Below are positions 26,338 through 34,399 of a stretch of 64,000 nt of DNA, one piece after another. Under the pieces are notes generated by a model. The model ran no database searches. It was not told the origin of the DNA and saw only the letters and a program-made list of their open reading frames with translations. The stretch's first letter is position 1. Every line of letters starts with the position of its first letter. The DNA comes from Rhizobium sp. 18055. Lineage in GTDB: Bacteria > Pseudomonadota > Alphaproteobacteria > Rhizobiales > Rhizobiaceae. The position numbers were made by a program, and so were the translations under genes. The DNA is taken from NCBI RefSeq assembly GCF_902706285.1, contig NZ_CACSKD010000015.1, positions 62,001-126,000 on the forward strand, written 5' to 3'.

Positions 26338-26676
26338 GTGGATGATCGAAACACAATTGCAGTGGTAGCGCCGGACATGGGTCTCCGTCAATCGTTGGTC
26401 TTTGCCCTCGAGACGGAGGGGTTTGTCGTCGAGTCCTTTGTGAATTTGCGCGCCGCCAAAGTATCAATGGAAACGGTCGCCTGCGCCGTCATCGACGCGC
26501 GAGTGCTGAAGGCGGAAGAGGACGTCTGGCTGTCGCTGGGTCGATTGAGACGTAAGATCGTCCTTTTGACGACAGGGATCACCTCTTATGCCGATCGGGG
26601 AGCGGCTGCAGAGCTTTCCACACCGTTCAATGGCAATGAACTCATCGAGCTGCTGGATCATCTGCCAAGCCCGTAA
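26338..26676 (+). CDS. Degenerate single receiver domain, FixT-like candidate
   Basis: The 112-residue protein is a lone receiver fold. Asp53 is kept (AVIDAR), but the acidic pair near residue 13 is reduced to one Asp and the conserved Lys-Pro-Phe is changed to Ser-Thr-Pro-Phe, so normal phosphotransfer is doubtful. It sits between fixJ and fixK. FixT, the antikinase that blocks FixL, is a single-domain receiver-like protein controlled by FixK, so a FixT role fits, although sequence identity to FixT was not verified. The start is GTG at 26338. A weak FixK-like sequence lies at 26252-26265. Confidence 0.65.
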   Translation: MDDRNTIAVVAPDMGLRQSLVFALETEGFVVESFVNLRAAKVSMETVACAVIDARVLKAEEDVWLSLGRLRRKIVLLTTGITSYADRGAAAELSTPFNGNELIELLDHLPSP

Positions 26677-26762
26677 GGGTATTTCCGTAGAGGAACAAGC
26701 GAATTTTCCGGAGATCCAACATGCTGCAATCTCGGTTCATCAAATCACCCTGGAGGCAACCC

Positions 26763-27407
26763 ATGCTGGCCTATTCTGACACTCGTCCCGCTCCCGCAGC
26801 CCGCGCCGCGAGCTTTGCCGACAGGATATCCGTTGCCCGTCTTTCGCCAATCTCCACATTCACCGCGGAAGCGGAAATTTACGCGCAGGGCGAGAAATCA
26901 GGTGCCTTTTATCAGATCGAATATGGTGCTGTGCGTATATTTCGGCTGCTTGCCGATGGCAGACGCCAGGTGATCGCGTTTCATCTGGCGGGCGAGACCT
27001 TCGGCTTCGAACCAGAAGACAACCACCACTTTTTCGCCGAAACCTTGGTGCCGACGGCTTTGAGAACCTTCACGCAGCCGAGACATGATGCCGTCCCGGC
27101 GAATATGATGAAGGCCGCCTTGCAGGCGATGATCAAAGCGCAGCAACACCTCTTGGTGATCGGAAGGCAAAATGCCGGCGAGCGCATCGCAGCCTTCCTG
27201 ATGGATATGCTCAATCGTCAAGGTGAACACGATCAGGTCGAACTCCCAATGAGCCGTCAGGACATGGCCGATTATCTCGGTCTGACGATTGAGACCGTCT
27301 CGCGCGTATTGTCGAGATTCCGCGCCCAGGGTGTCATTCGGCTGCACAACAGCCGCAGCGTTGAACTCCTGAAGCTCGACACCCTTCGCCGGCTTGCCAC
27401 TTCATAG
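26763..27407 (+). CDS. fixK: CRP/FNR-family regulator FixK
   Basis: The 214-residue protein has a cyclic-nucleotide-like beta-roll (about 25-120), a dimer helix (about 125-145) and a winged helix-turn-helix (about 155-205) with the IETVSRVLSRF recognition helix. Its Glu-Ser-Arg type contacts read TTGA-N6-TCAA. It has no cysteine, so it lacks the Fe-S cluster of FNR/FnrN and fits FixK, which depends on FixL-FixJ for oxygen control. The ATG at 26763 has GGAGG at a good spacing; an upstream ATG at 26721 is possible. Likely targets in this window are listed under the FixK-type boxes. Confidence 0.95.
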   Translation: MLAYSDTRPAPAARAASFADRISVARLSPISTFTAEAEIYAQGEKSGAFYQIEYGAVRIFRLLADGRRQVIAFHLAGETFGFEPEDNHHFFAETLVPTALRTFTQPRHDAVPANMMKAALQAMIKAQQHLLVIGRQNAGERIAAFLMDMLNRQGEHDQVELPMSRQDMADYLGLTIETVSRVLSRFRAQGVIRLHNSRSVELLKLDTLRRLATS

Positions 27408-27447
27408 GCGGCCAACCTTCCGATGTCGCCTAATTCATGGATCTAGT

Positions 27448-27687
27448 ATGCGTATAACGTTCGAAGCAGAAATGCTGGCAGGCGCTTCGGTCATTCATGT
27501 CGTGGAACCTACCTTGGTTGAGGACGGCAGGCTGATCGGTCTTCACAATGGCATAAGACGCAATTTTGCGCTCTCAGACATTCACGACATCTATTGCACC
27601 GAGACAGCGCAACTGATCTCCGTCGTCCAATGCCAATTGGCGTGCGAGGGATGCGATCGCGACTGTGCATGGCTGATCCGCAACTGA
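27448..27687 (+). CDS. Small protein with C-terminal four-cysteine cluster
   Basis: The 79-residue protein has a beta-rich N-terminal half and a cysteine array near the end: Cys50, then Cys62-x3-Cys66-x2-Cys69-x3-Cys73. Such spacing could bind Zn or an Fe-S cluster. I recognise no family. It follows fixK by 40 bases on the same strand and ends before an intrinsic terminator, so it is probably the last gene of the fix regulatory transcript. A redox or oxygen-linked role is inference from position. Confidence 0.6.
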   Translation: MRITFEAEMLAGASVIHVVEPTLVEDGRLIGLHNGIRRNFALSDIHDIYCTETAQLISVVQCQLACEGCDRDCAWLIRN

Positions 27688-27740
27688 TGTTAGTAAACGT
27701 TTTGCCTGAAGCGGGATTCCCCCTCCCTGTTACGGCAAAA

Positions 27741-27771
27741 GAAAAGGGCGCGTCGGCGGGGCGCCCTTTTC
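27741..27771 (+). terminator. Strong hairpin terminator after the fixLJK cluster
   Basis: An 11-base stem (GAAAAGGGCGC / GCGCCCTTTTC) with a nine-base loop lies 54 bases after the small cysteine-protein stop. The T run is part of the stem, so it can act on both strands. Confidence 0.8.
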
Positions 27772-28170
27772 TCATTCCTATCACCGAAGCCGACAAGCGA
27801 TGGGATGACCATCGATCGCTGATCGAGTCGGTCACGGTTCTGCGCCTCGCGCAGCGAAGCATACCGCGCATCGGCGAGACTTCCTAATGCTGGCCCCGTT
27901 TTGCTGTCATGGATACGATCCAAGAATCCAGTCCACGGCTTGACGCAAGATGGAGACCGATTGCCGTCTCAAAGGGTATTTGTTTCCGGGACATCTCCAG
28001 CCCGGGCGTGCCGTAAAAAACACCACGGCTGCAGCGGATAAATCGACCGGCCTCTTCTGCTTCTAACCCTAAATTAAGGATAGATGCATTACAAATTGAC
28101 TAACAGCGACCATGAAGGGTGGCACTCAAGGGAATATGACATTCCGCTACCGACTGAGTGGAGTTCGAAT

Positions 28171-30081
28171 ATGAAACGGCCTAGCATCAAGGCGGCTCTT
28201 GTCGCCGTGCTTTCCTGCATTCTGGTGCTGATCGCAGCACTCTCGTTCGCGTCGTTGAAAGGTATTCACGAGCTCAACGACAATACACGGGAAATCAGCG
28301 GCTACTGGGTCGACAGGCTTGTCGTCGCGCGCACGATCAAGGGCGATTTCAACCTTCTGCGTCTGGGGCTGGCCAAGGAATTGCTTGCCGACACGCCGGC
28401 TGAAGTGACGACGGAAAAGGCCGGCGTCCAGAAGGTCACCGACGACTTAAGGCAGGCGATTAAATCCTACGAAGACGGGGTTCGCACCGAAAAAGGCGCA
28501 CAGCTGATCAAGCAGTTCACGACCACACTGTCTGCCTATGACAAGCTGGGTGAAGAACTCGAACTGCTGAAACAGGCCGGCAAACAGGAGGAGGCCGAAA
28601 CGCTTCTGAAGACCAAGATGAACGATGCCGCGATCAAGGCCAATACGGATGTGGACGCGCTTGTGAGTTTTATCATCGAGCGCGTCCGCGAATTCGCAGC
28701 GTCGAGTGAAAGCACCTACAGCACGGTGTTGACATGGACGTTGATTATGGCAGGCCTGACTACCCTATTCGCCATTGCCGCCATAGTTTACGCAGTTGTT
28801 GGCATTGCCAATCCGATCATGCACATCACAGCCTCGATGCGCAACTTGGCGCAAGGCGATCTGGCTACGAAAATCCCGTTTGACGGCCGCTCCGACGAAA
28901 TCGGAGAAATGGCGGCCGCGGTCGCGACTTTCCGACAGGCCGGCATCACCAACAAGGAACTCGAGCGCCAAGCGGAAGAAAACCGGGCGCGCGACGACAT
29001 GCAAAGCGCGGAGAACCGCCGACGTGTGGCCGAGGAGGCGGAAAAACTTCGCTTTGCGACGGAAACTTTGGGGAACGGCCTGAAACTGCTCGCACAGGGC
29101 GACATTTCCTTCCAGCTCACCAATGTGTTCGCACCGGAATACGATATGCTGCGGCAGGACTTCAACGCTTCGGTCAAGCAATTGGGCACGATCATCTCGG
29201 GCGTGCTCGATACGGTCCATTCCATCGACACGGGCACGCGGGAAATCGCCTCCGGCGCCAGCGACCTTTCGAAGCGAACGGAGCAACAGGCCGCAGCATT
29301 GGAAGAGACTGCGGCAGCACTGGACCAGATAACTGTCAATGTCTCGACATCGTCCAAGCGCACAGACGAGGCCCGTTCGGTGGCGATCCTCGCCAATGAA
29401 GATGCCGAGAAATCTGCGCAGGTGGTGGCTCGGGCTGTCGAGGCAATGCGGCGCATCGAGCAGAGCTCACAACAAATTTCCAACATCATCGGCGTTATCG
29501 ACGAAATCGCCTTTCAAACCAACCTTCTGGCGCTCAACGCCGGCGTCGAGGCCGCACGCGCAGGCGAGGCCGGCAAGGGTTTCGCCGTCGTTGCGCAGGA
29601 GGTGCGCGAACTCGCCCAGCGCTCGGCGACCGCTGCCAAGGAAATCAAGGGGCTGATCCACAACTCCTCAACCGAAGTGGACAATGGCGTCAAGCTCGTC
29701 GGCGATACAGGCGTGGCGCTGCAAGCCATTGGTGCTTACGTGTCTCAGATCAATACCTTGATGGACGCGATCGCGACCTCGGCCAAGGAGCAATCGACCG
29801 GTCTCGCCGAGGTTAACACGGCGGTCAATCAGATGGACCAGACCACACAGCAGAACGCAGCGATGGTTGAACAGTCGACGGCCGCGTCCGCCTCCCTCGC
29901 TCAGGAGGCCGGTAATTTGCGTACGCTTGTGAGCCAATTCAAGCTCTCGCACAACGGAAGAAACGTTCAGACCGCCCCGCTCACGACATCGAGAATGCCG
30001 GTTTCGACGCGACCTATGCCGACGAGAAAGGCGGCGGTGGTCGGAAACCTTGCCGTCAAGGAGGATTGGCACGAATTCTGA
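28171..30081 (+). CDS. Methyl-accepting chemotaxis protein (four-helix-bundle sensor)
   Basis: The 636-residue chemoreceptor has a first membrane helix (about 8-28), a helical periplasmic sensor of the 4HB_MCP type (about 30-185) and a second membrane helix (about 188-212). A HAMP domain with a second HAMP-like part follows (about 213-370), then the signalling domain (hairpin about 450-485). It ends with DWHEF, which fits the x-W-x-x-F CheR/CheB-tethering pentapeptide. The ATG at 28171 has a GGAG; the frame is open to 28084 without one. The ligand is unknown. Confidence 0.93.
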   Translation: MKRPSIKAALVAVLSCILVLIAALSFASLKGIHELNDNTREISGYWVDRLVVARTIKGDFNLLRLGLAKELLADTPAEVTTEKAGVQKVTDDLRQAIKSYEDGVRTEKGAQLIKQFTTTLSAYDKLGEELELLKQAGKQEEAETLLKTKMNDAAIKANTDVDALVSFIIERVREFAASSESTYSTVLTWTLIMAGLTTLFAIAAIVYAVVGIANPIMHITASMRNLAQGDLATKIPFDGRSDEIGEMAAAVATFRQAGITNKELERQAEENRARDDMQSAENRRRVAEEAEKLRFATETLGNGLKLLAQGDISFQLTNVFAPEYDMLRQDFNASVKQLGTIISGVLDTVHSIDTGTREIASGASDLSKRTEQQAAALEETAAALDQITVNVSTSSKRTDEARSVAILANEDAEKSAQVVARAVEAMRRIEQSSQQISNIIGVIDEIAFQTNLLALNAGVEAARAGEAGKGFAVVAQEVRELAQRSATAAKEIKGLIHNSSTEVDNGVKLVGDTGVALQAIGAYVSQINTLMDAIATSAKEQSTGLAEVNTAVNQMDQTTQQNAAMVEQSTAASASLAQEAGNLRTLVSQFKLSHNGRNVQTAPLTTSRMPVSTRPMPTRKAAVVGNLAVKEDWHEF

Positions 30082-30341
30082 TGACGAGGCATCATGAAGA
30101 AGCGCGCCCGATCAACCCGGCTCTGCGTTGGTCGAGCTACCGTGCGATGCGCGCGACACGGCTTCGGTGTAATTTGCAGATACGCCGATCAAGCGCACTC
30201 AGGACCGGATGCAGAGGGGGTTTACATCGACTGACGATGCTCTGCGAGTCCGGTCCCGAAGCCTCACAGGCATTGGCCCGTTTTGCGAGACCGCGGTGAT
30301 GATCATTCATTGGGGCTGAAAGATGGTTGCCCGGAGAATTT

Positions 30342-30473
30342 ATGAGCATCACGGTTTCAGCGAATTCCGAAAGTCAGACATCTTTTTGGCCGCCTGAATT
30401 CATTCCGAAATTGGTGTTTCTGATTCTTTTACTTGCTCTTGGGCACACTATCGGCTTGGATAGATTATCTTGA
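30342..30473 (+). CDS. Possible 43-residue single-pass membrane protein
   Basis: An ATG at 30342, preceded by GGAG at an 8-base spacing, opens a 43-codon frame with a hydrophobic stretch (about residues 23-36, rich in Leu and Ile). Small bitopic proteins of this kind are often missed. No homologue was recognised. It lies between the chemoreceptor gene and a small regulator gene on the other strand. Confidence 0.35.
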   Translation: MSITVSANSESQTSFWPPEFIPKLVFLILLLALGHTIGLDRLS

Positions 30474-30567
30474 CTGTCGGGAGGCATGAGCTTCGGCTCA
30501 AGGTCAAGCCCCTCAAGGGCAGGGAGGCTGAGATCGAAGGAGGAGATCGATTTCGCGGCTCGGCAGG

Positions 30568-30837
30568 TCAGGTCCGCGATCTGTCGAGCAACTCCCGGAT
30601 CGTTACCGTGTCATCGCTGACCAGCAAGAAGGCGGGTTGGAGATCGAGACCCTTGGCAATTCGCTCGAGGTTGTCGATCGATATGTTGCGCTCGCCGCGT
30701 TCTACCGCTCCGAAATATGACCGGTCCATATCGATCATCAGGGCGAAGTCTTGCTGACTTATACCGCGCTCACCGCGATACTTGCGGATATTGTTCGCCA
30801 CCAACTGGCGCAGATGTCCTGGATGCGTCTTTTTCAC
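30568..30837 (-). CDS. Small XRE-family DNA-binding protein
   Basis: The 89-residue protein is almost entirely an XRE helix-turn-helix (about residues 12-68, with GISQQDFALMIDMDRSYFGAVERGERNIS). Proteins of this size act as repressors of nearby genes or of themselves. It is divergent from the diguanylate cyclase gene at 31034, so it may control that gene; no inverted repeat stands out in the spacer. The target is unknown. Confidence 0.82.
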   Translation of the reverse strand: MKKTHPGHLRQLVANNIRKYRGERGISQQDFALMIDMDRSYFGAVERGERNISIDNLERIAKGLDLQPAFLLVSDDTVTIRELLDRSRT

Positions 30838-31033
30838 CCGAACGACATCAGGCGAAAGCCGCTTTTAAGGCGACGGGTTTTAAGCACCATTTAACATTTT
30901 TATCGGATATTTCGGGCGTCGGCTTCCTATCACGACCGTTTGAAAGGTCTTCCTGTCGGGATACAGCTCGCCGTAGCAGCGGCGATCCCTATGGCATGAG
31001 GGGCCGAACATTACTGGAGGCGCGAGGAAGCAT

Positions 31034-31987
31034 ATGGCGGCAATATCTGACTTCCCCTCTGTCGATAGCCATATCGACCGGCTTGCGCGCATGTCGGGTC
31101 GCCGCGCCTTTACCATTACCATTGTTTCTTTGTTGCTTATCACCACGCTGGACTATTGGAGCGCCGATGAAACGCGTCTGCAGGTTTGTTATGCGAGCGC
31201 ATACATTATCCCGATCGCCATCGCCGCCTTCACGCGCGGTCGGCAGATCGGCCTTCTGGTCGCTTTGGTCGCCGCAGCTGTGACCCTGTCGAAAGGTTTC
31301 ACGCTGACCGAGAGCATCAATGCGGCAGTGTTGCTGCAAAATGCCGCCCCCCGTGTTGTCGCTTTCGCATTCGTCGCAATTGCTGCTGCCGCGTTCCGGC
31401 AATCCTACCACGCCGTGTCGACGCTTGCTTCTAGCGATCGAATGACCGGCGTTCTCAACAAGGCTGCGTTTCATCAATGTGCTTCAGCGCTGCTGGAGGC
31501 TTCTCGTCGCCAGCGAGAATACGCAATGTTGCTCTTCATCGATCTCGATGATTTCAAGTCTGTGAATGATCGCTACGGTCACGAGGCGGGTGATCGGGTG
31601 CTTCAGTCCTTCGGCTCGGTTGCTGGTTCCGCAATGCGGCGTGGCGACTGCCTGGGGCGGATCGGCGGCGACGAATTCGCAGCACTCATTCCGGCGACAT
31701 CGATCTCTGCGGCGCGTCAGCTCGCAGCAGCCCTCCATGAGAGGTTTACGCAGGCTTTGCTCGCTTGCGATATGCCGGTGACATGCAGCGTCGGCGCGGT
31801 TGTCGCCACTCCGGAAAACACAAATGAACTGCCAGATTTATTGAGGCAGGCGGACGCGCTCATGTATCAATCGAAGACGGCGGGAAAAAATGCCTTCCTC
31901 TTTGAGGTCGCAGCTGACGCGGATATTGAGAGAGATTTTGCCGGAGATAGAATTCTGGCGGTAACGGCCGAAGCTGCAGCAAAGTAG
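31034..31987 (+). CDS. Diguanylate cyclase (GGDEF) with short membrane region
   Basis: The 317-residue protein has about four hydrophobic helices (about 25-125) and then a GGDEF domain (about 130-290). The signature is the canonical GGDEF and the preceding RRGD fits the inhibitory RxxD site. It should make c-di-GMP and be product-inhibited. The membrane part resembles the cytoplasm-facing sensor regions of other rhizobial cyclases but has no named domain that I recognise. Confidence 0.87.
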   Translation: MAAISDFPSVDSHIDRLARMSGRRAFTITIVSLLLITTLDYWSADETRLQVCYASAYIIPIAIAAFTRGRQIGLLVALVAAAVTLSKGFTLTESINAAVLLQNAAPRVVAFAFVAIAAAAFRQSYHAVSTLASSDRMTGVLNKAAFHQCASALLEASRRQREYAMLLFIDLDDFKSVNDRYGHEAGDRVLQSFGSVAGSAMRRGDCLGRIGGDEFAALIPATSISAARQLAAALHERFTQALLACDMPVTCSVGAVVATPENTNELPDLLRQADALMYQSKTAGKNAFLFEVAADADIERDFAGDRILAVTAEAAAK

Positions 31988-32036
31988 GCTTCAAGAGCTG
32001 CATGCACCGCAAGGGCGGCGGACCTGGGGAGGCGTG

Positions 32037-32270
32037 ATGGACCAATACTTCTACAATATCTCGTCGGGGTCACAGACGATGCGGGACGCAACAGGTTATT
32101 TTGCCGCCAACCGCCCGGATGCTATCGCCTACGGAAAAACTGTTGCCCGTGAAATCGCGATGGAAAGCAAGATGACAGTTTTCATCGAAATGCTGGATGC
32201 TGACGGAAGGATCGTCGCTCACATAGTGCATCGCACCAGACCACGGAGGCGGCAGACACTATCGCGTTAA
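32037..32270 (+). CDS. Small DUF6894-like protein
   Basis: The 77-residue protein begins YFYNISSGSQTMRD and continues with an A-x-x-x-A-x-EI helix and a closing DADGRIVAHI strand. This fits the small DUF6894 family, common in rhizobia and of unknown role. GGGGAGG lies just before the ATG at 32037; a GTG at 32034 is also possible. It may be the first gene of the phosphate acetyltransferase/acetate kinase set that follows 73 bases downstream. Confidence 0.6.
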   Translation: MDQYFYNISSGSQTMRDATGYFAANRPDAIAYGKTVAREIAMESKMTVFIEMLDADGRIVAHIVHRTRPRRRQTLSR

Positions 32271-32343
32271 CTTTTGGTGCTTGCATTGTGCCTGGAAGGC
32301 AGGTCAATGATCTGGGCTCAGGACGTCTGGAGGCGCAATCACG

Positions 32344-33288
32344 GTGAATCCCGAACTACGAGAACACGGACGCTACCGAGACTACATCCAGCAGGCGATG
32401 TCCGAACCGGCAATGCGCACTGCTATTGTCCATCCCTGCTCTGTGGACGCCCTTCGATCATCGCTGGATGCGCGTGATCAGGGTATTCTCGACCCCTTGC
32501 TGGTTGGACCCGAACGCAAGATCCGGTCAATTGCGGAGGCCGCGGGTCTCAGCCTTGCCGGTATAGATCTCGAACCGGTGGAGCACAGTCACGCGGCTGC
32601 ATGTCGCGCTGTGGAGCTTGCCTCGCAGGGAAAAGTCCAAGCCTTGATGAAGGGCAGTCTGCATACCGATGAGCTCCTCTCTGCAGTGGTCGCTTCCGGA
32701 TCGGGCCTGAAGACCGAAAGGCGAATGAGCCATGCCTACATCATGGACGTCCCTGCCTATGACAAGCTTCTGGTGGTTACCGACGCGGCGATCAACATTC
32801 AGCCGGACCTGGACCAGAAACGCGATATTTGTCAAAACGCGATCGATCTCCTTCGTCACCTTGGAGTGGAAAGACCTTTGGTCGCTGTTCTGGCCGCCGT
32901 GGAAACTGTCAACAGCAGGATGGCGGCAACACTTGATGCTGCCGCATTGACGGTTATGGCGTCACGCGGCCAGATCCAGGGCGCGATCGTTGACGGCCCG
33001 CTTGCCTTCGACAACGCGATCAACATTGAGGCTGCGCAGGCAAAACTGATCACGTCGCCGGTTGCCGGCCGGGCCGACATACTGCTGGTACCGGATCTGG
33101 AGGCTGGCAACATGCTTGCCAAGCAGCTTGTCTATTTCGCGGGTGCTGATGCCGCTGGTTTGGTTCTCGGCGCACGGGTCCCAATCATTCTGACCAGCCG
33201 GGCTGATTTGCCCAAAGTCCGACTGGTATCCTGCGCGCTGGCAAAAATTCTGGCCAGAGCCTACCAGGCGCGACATATGCCAGATTGA
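32344..33288 (+). CDS. pta: Phosphate acetyltransferase (PTA/PTB catalytic domain only)
   Basis: The 314-residue protein is a PTA_PTB domain enzyme that interconverts acetyl phosphate and acetyl-CoA. It is the short form with the catalytic domain only. Motifs include the MKGSLHTDELL segment (about 100), the SHAYIMDVP strand (about 130) and the GAIVDGPLAFDNAIN motif (about 215). The start is GTG at 32344, with GGAGG about 11 bases upstream. With the acetate kinase and phosphoketolase downstream it links acetyl phosphate to acetyl-CoA. A phosphate butyryltransferase role is less likely given these neighbours. Confidence 0.85.
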   Translation: MNPELREHGRYRDYIQQAMSEPAMRTAIVHPCSVDALRSSLDARDQGILDPLLVGPERKIRSIAEAAGLSLAGIDLEPVEHSHAAACRAVELASQGKVQALMKGSLHTDELLSAVVASGSGLKTERRMSHAYIMDVPAYDKLLVVTDAAINIQPDLDQKRDICQNAIDLLRHLGVERPLVAVLAAVETVNSRMAATLDAAALTVMASRGQIQGAIVDGPLAFDNAINIEAAQAKLITSPVAGRADILLVPDLEAGNMLAKQLVYFAGADAAGLVLGARVPIILTSRADLPKVRLVSCALAKILARAYQARHMPD

Positions 33289-33453
33289 ACCGCTGCAGAG
33301 GCCATCTGCCGTGGGTTGTTCACGCGATCGTCAAAGCGGTAGGATTGACATGGTATCGCTCGACAAATGAGGTAGTCTGGACAGACCGATCGCAGTTGTC
33401 TTGAACAGACGCCGGCACCGGGAGGAAGCGCACGGCGGAAGGAGAGCAGCGTA

Positions 33454-34332
33454 ATGACGAGCAGGGAGTTTCCACGACATATTCTCTTCGCCACTGATTT
33501 TTCCGCGCGTTGTGACAGGGCCCAGGACCGGGCAATCCAGTTGGCGCTGCAATGGCGCGCAAAACTGACGGTCCTTTTCGCGTTCGAGGCCGACGCCGTG
33601 AGCGCATCGCAGACCACCGCGCATGCTTCCCTCCCACGAACCATCTCTTATGCCGCGTGTAGGCTGGAAGAAGAGCTATCCGGAATCGACACGTTGCAGA
33701 GCAACGTCGAGATCAGGCATGGGGCCGCCTACGAGGTTATTGCTGGCTTCGTTGCGGAGATGTCTCCAGATATCGTCGTCACGGGTATTTCGAGCAATGA
33801 CAAGCTTGGGCGATCGATCCTAGGTTCGACAACGACTTCGCTCTTGAGGATGGTGGTCGTGCCGGTGTTGGCCGTTAAGAAAAAACCGATCGATTCCGGG
33901 GCGCGCGTTCTGGTTGCCAGCGATCTCTCGGAAGGCTCAGCTGACGCTCTCAGAACCGCCATAGAATATTTTGATCCGGAGACAATCACACTTTTTCTCG
34001 CGCTGGACCCGCCATTTAGAACGTGGACAAACGACACGGGCGTCTACGAGCGAAGCTTCGAGGCCGAGAGCCTCAAAAGGGCACGGGATTTTCTCGACAA
34101 GGCGATTGCGAAGCATCAATCCATCGAGCCGGTTATCGTGGCAGAGGTCGGTGACCCTTCCGAACTGGTCGCCCGCTACGCAATGGACCATGACATCGAC
34201 ATCGTGGTGACGGGGACAGAGGGGCGCGGCGGGCTATTGAACGTTCTGGTAGAAAGCGTTGCCAGCGGAATTATGTGGGAGGCGCCGTGTGACGTGTTCG
34301 TTGTCCCGCAGAAGAGACGGACTTCGGTCTGA
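33454..34332 (+). CDS. Universal stress protein with two tandem Usp domains
   Basis: The 292-residue protein has two Usp domains (about 8-143 and 150-287). The first opens with HILFATDFS and the second with RVLVASDLS; each ends in the strand before a conserved SV(A)-type loop, with G-x2-G-x9-G(S/T)-like ATP-binding remnants (about 120-130 and 265-275). Such proteins bind ATP and help survival under energy stress or low oxygen. It is placed between pta and ackA, so it is likely co-expressed with acetyl phosphate metabolism. A second tandem Usp gene lies at 39508-40344. Confidence 0.87.
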   Translation: MTSREFPRHILFATDFSARCDRAQDRAIQLALQWRAKLTVLFAFEADAVSASQTTAHASLPRTISYAACRLEEELSGIDTLQSNVEIRHGAAYEVIAGFVAEMSPDIVVTGISSNDKLGRSILGSTTTSLLRMVVVPVLAVKKKPIDSGARVLVASDLSEGSADALRTAIEYFDPETITLFLALDPPFRTWTNDTGVYERSFEAESLKRARDFLDKAIAKHQSIEPVIVAEVGDPSELVARYAMDHDIDIVVTGTEGRGGLLNVLVESVASGIMWEAPCDVFVVPQKRRTSV

Positions 34333-34399
34333 GTTCGGATGCGAGACGTCCCTATGCGCAGGGAAATGCGGCGCGGCGGACAAAGAGTGAGAGGCTTCA

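Noticed and set aside
26671..26695. GTAAGGG/CCGTAGAGG direct similarity upstream of fixK as a FixJ binding site
   Set aside because: The resemblance to known FixJ sites is loose and could not be checked by alignment; not listed as a feature.
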